Positions 57,117 through 64,000 of a stretch of 64,000 bases of DNA are shown in pieces (the first letter of the stretch is position 1; each line of letters opens with the position of its first letter). Made by a program: the position numbers and the translations under genes. Origin of the DNA: Lamellibrachia satsuma (lineage: Eukaryota; Annelida; Polychaeta; Sabellida; Siboglinidae); NCBI GenBank assembly GCA_033239005.1, contig BSQZ01000021.1, forward strand, positions 6,731,501 to 6,795,500, in the 5' to 3' direction. A model generated the notes under the pieces. The model ran no database searches and was not told the DNA's origin. It saw only the letters and a program-made list of their open reading frames with translations.

Positions 57117-59667
57117 ATGATATATATAATATTATGTGCAATGAGACTATTGTTCATAGCAAAATGCCTTGTATTGGCAATATGTTTCTGTTTGCTATGT
57201 GGTGTGGTTCTTTGGCTGCGTCTCACTGCTACAGAGATCTATGATACCAGACCAAGAGCACCTCGAGGTGATAAACTGATAAAGAAATTATTTGGACATC
57301 TGCTACCAACCGCAAAACCAGCCCTTATGTCTCATGAGGGTGATTCTGTACGCACAAGTGTAGAAAAGCAAAGACGTGTTTCTGAGGTTGAACGGTCATT
57401 GTCTGAGGACAGCAATCTACTTCCTGATTACAATGTGCATGTCTTCTACTACATGTGGTATTGCAACCCCAGATTTGATGGTGAATACCTACATTGGAAT
57501 CACCCATACCTGCCTCACTGGAACAAGAACGAGGACAAGAAATGGCCAAAGGGACGACATGAACCTCCAGAAGATATTAGCTCCAGTTTTTACCCAACAC
57601 TTGGTGCATATTCTTCGCAGAATCCAGTTGTTCTAGAGAAACATATGTAGCAGATTTGTCAGTCTGGGGCAGGTGAAAATATCACTGTTTATCAGATATA
57701 CATGCAAATATCAACATCAATATTGAACATAATGGGGAACTTATATATCTAGAAGAATAAATATTTGGCTTACACCAGTTGGGATCTATGTGTGTGTGTG
57801 GGGGGGACATTCTCAAAAGCACTGTGAAACCTGTAGGATAATTTTAGCCTTTTGAAAATCCACCCAATCAAGACTTGACAACATGGGTCATATAGTATTG
57901 TGGCCAAATGAGTCACCAAAACATGTCCTTGTATCAAAAGATAAATGGGTGCAAATGCTGCATTCTGTGTGTCACTGTGTGAGATGTTCCACATGTCACT
58001 GCTTCAGGTGTTCCACATGTCACTGTTTCGGGTGTTAATTGTGTCACTATTTGTGATGTTCTGTGTGTCACTGTTTCAGGTGTTCTGTGTGTCACTGTTT
58101 CAGATGTTCCATGTGTCACTACTCAGGTGTTCTGTGTGTCACTGTGTCAGGTGTTCCATGTGTCACTGTGTCATATGTTCCATGTGTCACTGCTTCAGGT
58201 GTTCCACGTGTCACTGTTTCAGGTGTTCCATGTGTTACTGCTTCAGGTGTTCTGTGTGTCACTGTTTCAGGTGTTCTGTGTGTCACTGTTTCAGGTGTTC
58301 TGTGTGTCACTGGTTCAGGTGTTCTGTGTGTCACTGGTTCAGGTGTTTTGTGTGTCATTGTTTCAAGTGTTCTATGTGTCACTGTTTTATGTGTTATGTG
58401 TGTCGCTGTTCCATGTATTCTGTGTGTCACTGTGTCAAGGTCAAATGTTCTGTGTGTCATTATTTCAGGGGTTCTTGTGGTGTCTTGGTACCCTCCTGGG
58501 ATGTCAGATGACAATGGCCGGGCAGTAGATCCTGTCATTCCACACCTGCTGGATGCAGCCAACAAATACCACCTAAAGGTTTACTTAACAATTATTTATT
58601 ATACATTATATTCTACCCCAGTTTTGAATACATCGCTACATTGTTTAAATTATTTGTTTTACATGCTGTTGAATTGAGAAAGTGATCATGTATACCAGTA
58701 GGTGTATTGTTTCATGATAAGAGTCTTTCTTGAAGTTGAACATGATAAATGCATAATGAGCATTTTGTTTTTTAGTTTTATTGTTGTGTCATGAGTAATC
58801 GCAATTGCTCATAACATAATAAAAAATAAATTATGCTGAAATAGCCATTTAATTAATTATTACCAAACCAAATTAAGTATAAAAATTAAAAACAGGAAAT
58901 ACTTTCTTTTTCTCAAACACATATTTGACATTGGTATTTAATCACATATTTTATTTTAGGTATGTTTCCATATTGAGCCATACAAAGAACGTGATCCAGA
59001 AAGCTTTCGGAGAAATCTTGCATACATTAATACAAGATATGGGGATCACCCTGCTTTCTACCGTCGTCTAGTGAAGGGTGAGGGGCGTGCCCTCCCTGTC
59101 TACTACATCTATGACTCATACCTTGTACAGCCTAAAGACTGGGCCACACTACTGCGTGGCCCCTCTAGTGTACGTCACACTGAACTTTATGCCATCTTCA
59201 TTGGCCTGCTTGCAGAGTCTCGCAACCAGGCTGAGATATTGACTGCCGGCTTTGATGGATTCTACACATACTTTGCTAGCAATGGCTTCACGTATGGCTC
59301 AACATTGCACAATTGGCCAGCTCTGGCTAATTTTGCTGCTGTCAATCGACTCCCATTTGTGCTGAGTGTTGGGCCAGGCTATGTAGACATGTCTGTGCGT
59401 CCCTGGAATGCTCGCAATACACACTCTCGTGAGGAAGGGGCGTATTATGAACGTAGCTGGCAGGCAGCAGTCAGTGTTCATCCACCTGTCATCACAGTGA
59501 CATCCTTCAACGAGTGGCATGAAGGCTCGCAGATGGAGCCAGCCACGTCACAGACAGCACACGGGCAACACAAGTATCTTAGTTACCAGCCTCACCAACC
59601 AGACTATTACCTGAAACTCACCAACAAGTGGGTGGGTCTCTATCAGAAACCCTCCAACAGCCAGTGA
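57117..59667 (+). CDS. MANEA: Glycoprotein endo-alpha-1,2-mannosidase (GH99), 3 exons, with one in-frame TAG
   Basis: This Golgi type II enzyme cleaves Glc(1-3)Man from Glc-containing N-glycans, a glucosidase-independent trimming route. Exons: 57117-57672, 58469-58578, 58960-59667 (1374 bp, 457 codons before TGA). A signal-anchor, about residues 9-35 (LLFIAKCLVLAICFCLLCGV), follows a short tail. The second ATG at 57141 has the better context (GCAATGA); an in-frame TGA lies directly before 57117. GH99 blocks: VHVFYYMWYCNP, YLHWNHPYLPHW, GRHEPPEDISSSFYP, VLVVSWYPPGMSDDNG, HIEPYKERD, YYIYDSYLVQPKDWA, GFDGFYTYFASNGFTYGS, SVGPGYVDMSVRPWN and catalytic-type TSFNEWHEGSQ (Glu 407 and 410 here). Codon 178 is TAG in an otherwise intact frame. 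The donor of exon 2 is weak (GTTTAC). Confidence 0.93.
57673..57959 (+). other. MANEA intron 1, non-repetitive part
   Basis: No additional exon was recognised between the GTGAAA donor at 57673 and the minisatellite. Confidence 0.5.
57960..58468. repeat. Splice-acceptor-bearing 24-bp minisatellite ending at MANEA exon 2
   Basis: Around 20 units close to GTGTTCTGTGTGTCACTGTT plus TCAG. Each unit ends in a pyrimidine-rich TTTCAG or CTTCAG like the real acceptor TATTTCAG|GGGTTCTTGT at 58468/58469. The unit start GTGTTCTGTG resembles the exon start. From about 58127 to the exon the array is open in the frame of exon 2, reading GVLCVTVS-type octapeptides into GVLVVSWYPP. Confidence 0.95.
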
Positions 59668-60872
59668 CAATCCCGGGGAATGAATGCTGGCAGCTAAATG
59701 ATAGTGACTGAATACTTGATGGGATGGTGTTAACTGACTGTGGGCAACAGAAATCTGATGATTAAATTCTACATATAAATGCATTAATATTGCTTTGCTT
59801 ACTGTATGATACCCATGACTATTTGTACATATTATATTTAAGGGGTGCATCTGAAGTAAAACATACCAATAATCACATTTCACTATTTTGCTTCACATCA
59901 GTAATAAAAGAGCCACTCTCACAGTGTTTAGCCTAGAGGTGTATATAGCAGATCATCCTTTGACATTGCTAATTTAATTTATAATTTTTACACTTGTGTA
60001 GGGTTGATGATATAATTTTACCATATCAATGGATGTTAATAAAAGTAATAATACTAATGTGGTGCATACATGTGTTATAATTGGTTGATTCTGTCAGGTA
60101 GTGGCGTGAGTGGACCTGAAGCTGACCAAGCTCGGTGAGACGAAAAATGTCAATATTTATAGTCAGTCTTTTTCAGTGACCATGCATGTGAGTTATTGGG
60201 AAATAACTTTGTAAGTTATTGGGAAAGATCAATACATGCCACTATATACAAGATTACTCTAGAGACACATCTGTGTTTTCTCCCCTCGATTATCCTTGTG
60301 AACCAGAGATGCTAGTTTACTACATAGATATCTACTATCAGATTCACGAGAATGTCCGCAGTAAAAATATGTGCATATATAGTTGGAAATCTATAGCAAG
60401 AAAGTCTTGGATTTTCTGATACGTACAATATCTTGCAGTTAGAATCTTCAGTCATTATGTTGCTTTTGAGCAGAGCACAATCTACTGATGACTCGCATTG
60501 CCACTACAGGCAAACATCTTGCATGGAATCTTCAACATCCACTGAAAGCTGTCCCTGGTTTACCATGGAAGTTAATCAGTGTAATAAAATGAAAGATTAG
60601 ACATCAGATGTTGTTCTGCTTGTTCACAGTGTTGGCATTCTGAATTAACAAACTAAATTAATACATACATTAATATTGTAATTGTTAGTTGTTTCCACAT
60701 ACTGAATGCTCTCAACATAAATATACCACTCTAATTGTGCCCTGTACCACATTTACAGAAGGGTATTTTTAATTCTACAAAATTCACCGCAGTGGAATTG
60801 TGTCCGACATTCTGTATGACTTGATAAGGATTGGTACATTCTGCTGACATGATGGAGGGGGTGTGGCAGAAA
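59668..60872 (+). other. MANEA 3'UTR and downstream intergenic DNA
   Basis: Candidate polyadenylation signals AATAAA lie at 59903-59908 and 60038-60043, giving a 3'UTR of about 0.25-0.4 kb. Beyond them no gene was recognised. Confidence 0.5.
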
Positions 60873-62720
60873 TCTGTTTACTCAAAACAATCTTCTTGGG
60901 TTTATGTGCATTTAGACACCTTGTTAGGCATAAATATTTAAAGATTTTTCGACTGATTCCACATGTCTAAATGAGCAGTTTTAGCGATAACCCGTAGTAT
61001 GTTTTTAATATCTGAAGCGAGATCCGATATTTAAATAATTATTTCAGGGACAATTTATTGGGAAATTACATTTCTGACTCTTCAAGGTTGTCCGACACAG
61101 TTGTTCCTTCAGATCAACAAACATTTTGAGTAGAATAATATTGTCTATTTGTCTTATGATTGTAGAAAAGTATTTTACTCTGTCATTATTTACAATAATA
61201 TTAAAATTGAACTTAGTTATTAAAACTGAAACGTTTGTGTTACATGAATTACCAAACTTCTGCTGTGACTGAATCTGGTGGATTATAGTTACACATGGAG
61301 ACCACCATTATTAGAATCCACAGCATATTACAACATCAAAGACATTGAATAGAAAATAATTAAATATATAGTTTCATTGCGGTTTACTGTAAATTATGTA
61401 ACATGTTCTGCAAAAGTCATTCACATTGACTAGTACACAATAAATTGTAATAACTATACCTTTCGCATCACTTACAAGGTAATCTTAATGCACATGTATT
61501 ATTCTTCCTTGATTTTGGCAATGAAGTTAATTGAACCTGTATTTTTAGTGTAAACACCCACAAGGCACAATTCTTTCAAATAGTTCATACAGTGTTCATA
61601 TACTCTAATACAGGTGTAACATCAAACTGCTCAGAGAAGTCCAAATTCCTGCAGCCGATGCAGAAATTCAGCATAATCAGCAAAATCTGGTCTTGAAACG
61701 ACAACTTTCTAGCTTGCATAGTAGCTCTTAAAACAAATTTCAATTATGGAAACAAAAAGCAGCATCAGGAATATTCAATCAATCATTATTCATATGTATT
61801 TACAGAAACATTGACACAGTTTGTGGTGCGGGAGATACTATTGTGCTGTGTCATCTGTGAATATAACATAAAGACAAATGAGAATGCATTGAAAATTACA
61901 ATCTTCAACTCTTTCTTTACATAGTATTATGTGATTTGATGTTACTTAAATGAATCAATACCATTGTAATAAATTATATATATGTATTTTATGAATGGGC
62001 GGTCTTGATATAACAAGTGCGTGGTGTGTGCGAGGAATAATATTAATATTGTAAATAATGACACAGTACAATATTTGTGCATTAAGATTACCTTGTAAGT
62101 GATTTGACAGTGTGAAAGGTATAGTTATTACAATTTATTGTGTACTAGTCAATGTGAATGACTTGCAGAACATGTTACATAATTTACAGTAAACCGCAAT
62201 GAAACTATATATTTAATTATTTTCTATTCAATGTCTTTGATGTTGTAATATGCTGTGGATTCTAATAATGGTGGTCTCCATGTGTAACTATAATCCACCA
62301 GATTCAGTCACAGCAGAAGTTTGGTAATTCATGTAATACAAACATTTCAGTTTTAATAATAACTTAGTTCAATTTTAATATTATTGTAAATAATGACAGA
62401 GTAAAATACTTTTCTACAATCATAAGAACTTATAAATATACAATACTTATTATAATCACGTTTGTTGATCAGAAGGAACTGTGTCAGACAACTTTAAAGA
62501 CTCAGAAATGTAATTTCCCAATTAATTGTCCCTAAAGGTATTATTTAAATATTGGATCTCACGTAAGATATTAAAAACATACTATGGATTTTTGCCAAAA
62601 ATGGTCATTTAGACATGTGGAATCAGTCGAAAAATCTTAAAATATCTATACCTAACAAGGTGTCTAAATGCACATAAGCCCACAAAACCCATGCCCCAAA
62701 AAGGACTGTTTTGAATAAAC
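60873..62720. repeat. Large inverted repeat: 0.6-kb arms, 0.58-kb spacer
   Basis: The left arm at about 60873-61494 is the reverse complement of the right arm at about 62076-62720, with scattered mismatches and small indels. Matching landmarks are TTTATGTGCATTTAGACACC (left) with its complement near 62660, GATTCAGTCACAGCAGAAGT (right, near 62301) with its complement near 61260, and CTTACAAGGTAATCTTAATG (left, near 61471) with its complement near 62079. The spacer (61495-62075) has no gene. It is probably a foldback-type or long-TIR transposon, or a segmental inverted duplication. No transposase was recognised. Confidence 0.9.
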
Positions 62721-62799
62721 ATAGTTATTATGCATATAGATTTTGCTATGCCGGCAGTGCGCGATCAATAATACATGCTATCCAGTTGTAAATAACTTT
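62721..62799. other. Short spacer
   Basis: Between the inverted repeat and the LINE tail. Nothing recognised. Confidence 0.4.
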
Positions 62800-64000
62800 T
62801 TGATTGATTGATTTATTCAATATAAAAATGTGCATACAAATGTACATTAAAATATAAGGATGACACAACAAAGTGCCAGCACTTATTTCCATTGTGGTCC
62901 TAAGACATTACAAAGAAACAACACATACATACATAGATTATGACAAAAGTAACAATGACTAAAAACAATAATAATAAATGAAAAACAAATAGTATGTACA
63001 CATACATCATACATTAATAAAGAATGTATAAAGCTTTCAAAACTCATTTAAATACATGCTATTAGACTAGCATAACAAAAAGTAAATACATAAATAATAA
63101 TAGCGTCCAACGATTAGGGGAAGGCAGGGTTACTTGAGCCACTGGGTTAGTTGAGCCACCCATGTTTCCCAAGAAACTACAACAGTGACAGTTACTTGGT
63201 ACCACCCAGTGATTGAACGTGTTAGTAGAACATAATTGATGTACAATAAGTACAGACACGGCACTGGCAAGGACATTGAATTTCTTGTTTTGGGGTTGGA
63301 TAGTGCCTGCATCAGTCACAGTGCATCAGAGAAGATGACAACTTTATTTTGTATGACCTCTCTCTGTTCTACCAACATCGTAGCTGCTGTCTTCAGGGCC
63401 TGGGCTTCAGCTTTGTAATTTGTGGAGTATCTTCCTGTAGGGATGGCCTGTTGGATCTTTTATCCATCCTTCAGATCCAAAAGAATCCCTCCACCTCAAT
63501 TGTGGGTTGCTTCTTCCGCTAAGCCGTCTGTGTAGGCATGAGTCCATATGTATTGGGGGTAGGTTTGCTCAATGTACTCCATGGTGAGTGCCTTCTTTTC
63601 TGCATCTGTCTGGATTCCCTTCTTCAGGATGCCTGGTATGCTGTCCCTAATGAGTGGAAACTGGGTCCTCTTCCAGGCAGGGTCCTCTTCCAGGCTATAT
63701 GGTCCATGAGCTCTAAGTCCTTCCTCGACAGTATTCGTGCTTGGTGGATGAAGCTGCTTCGCTTCAGTTGGAGTGTATATCCTGTTGTGCATGGGGTGGT
63801 TTTCCAGTCGCTTGAACTTGGCAGATTGCGTGAGTAGTCTCTTCTTTCTTCCATGGACTGCAGTCCAGTGACTGTTTCCAAGGAATGGATTGGTGTTGAT
63901 CTCAGGGCCCCAGTCATGATTCTTGAGGCCTGATTCTGAACCTTGGAGACTCTCTGGAAGTTGGTATTTGCAGCTGTTCCCCAGGAAGATATTCTGTAAT
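62800..64000 (-). mobile_element. LINE with RNase H domain, 3' part, interrupted by a TIR element
   Basis: Entering from the right edge on the minus strand: an RT thumb end (QNQASRIMTGALRSTPI, then SLETVTGLQSMEERRDY) and, in another frame, MHNRIYTPTEAKQLHPPSTN. An RNase H-like domain follows, with HAYTDGLAEEATHN (the YTDG motif) and a SDAL-like block before QALSNPK. Coding continues to about 63258, where a DNA-element fragment at 63115-63250 intrudes. The 3'UTR resumes at 63114 and ends near 62800 with AATAAATCAATCAATCA (minus strand), a usual 3' end for RNase H-bearing I/Nimb-type LINEs. Inactive, with several frame shifts. Confidence 0.82.
63115..63250. mobile_element. Terminal fragment of the TAGGGGAAGGC inverted-repeat element
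   Basis: It starts TAGGGGAAGGCAGGGTTACT and continues TGAGCCACTGGGTTAGTTGA, GCCACCCATGTTTCCC. This is collinear with the left end of the element at 18374-19299 up to the shared GTACAATAAGT. Only the left end is present, and it splits a LINE. Confidence 0.75.

Noticed and set aside
57648..57650. Reassigned genetic code as explanation for the MANEA TAG
   Set aside because: Only one internal TAG was found in four genes. LINE remnants are too decayed to inform, and metazoan nuclear codes are standard.
57945..58511. Plus-strand open frame rich in Cys (CFRCSVCH repeats)
   Set aside because: It is the wrong frame of the 24-bp minisatellite and runs into MANEA exon 2 out of frame. The Cys pattern is a by-product of the unit.
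58119..58565. Minus-strand frame with THRTPETV repeats
   Set aside because: Antisense reading of the MANEA intron 1 minisatellite. No independent support.
63062..63319. Minus-strand frame of 85 codons
   Set aside because: It crosses the junction between a LINE RNase H region and an inserted TIR-element fragment, so it is chimeric.

Overview
This is nuclear DNA from an animal. It is AT-rich and intron-rich, with many non-LTR retrotransposon fragments, nonautonomous DNA transposons and minisatellites. Gene families, GT-AG introns and conserved exon phases point to a metazoan, probably an invertebrate. The species cannot be fixed from the sequence alone. There is no bacterial-style operon, CRISPR array or viral genome.

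Four protein-coding genes can be reconstructed by joining exons by eye. (1) 1655-2310 (+): the last two exons of the V-type H+-ATPase subunit E gene; earlier exons are off the left edge. (2) 14091-5007 (-): a complete nine-exon mitochondrial glutamate carrier of the SLC25A22/SLC25A18 type, 323 aa. It converges tail-to-tail with subunit E, as I recall SLC25A18 and ATP6V1E1 do in human 22q11, which would be ancient microsynteny. (3) 56437-20540 (-): a 17-exon, 36-kb SCAF4/SCAF8 gene, 1282 aa, coding for a Pol II CTD-interacting, RNA-binding anti-terminator protein. It has an N-terminal CID, a poly-Gln segment, an RS region, an RRM and a long Met/Pro/Gly/Arg-rich tail. (4) 57117-59667 (+): a three-exon Golgi endo-alpha-1,2-mannosidase (MANEA, GH99), head-to-head with SCAF across about 0.7 kb. 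Its reading frame carries one in-frame TAG.

The rest is introns, intergenic DNA and repeats. LINE remnants lie at 1-480, 620-1495, 11775-12640, 15190-17205, 53230-54770, 55005-55810 and 62800-64000. A tRNA-derived SINE lies at 9388-9656. TA-flanked terminal-inverted-repeat elements lie at 18374-19299 (plus a fragment at 63115-63250) and, in a second pogo-like family, at 43730-44614, 47205-47845 and 51142-52147. A hAT-like family has copies at 39030-39821 and 50690-52252. Two nested insertions are visible. A 1.85-kb structure with 0.6-kb inverted arms lies at 60873-62720.

The most unusual pattern is that several minisatellites are built from the sequence of the exon edge they touch. In MANEA intron 1 a 24-bp unit repeats a 3' splice acceptor and stays open in the frame of exon 2. 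In SCAF intron 5 the unit repeats the 5' splice donor of exon 5. Related arrays touch SCAF exon 16 and the last codons of the glutamate carrier. These arrays could supply many competing splice sites. RNA evidence would be decisive and is not available here. All coordinates and splice sites were derived by reading, without alignment software.
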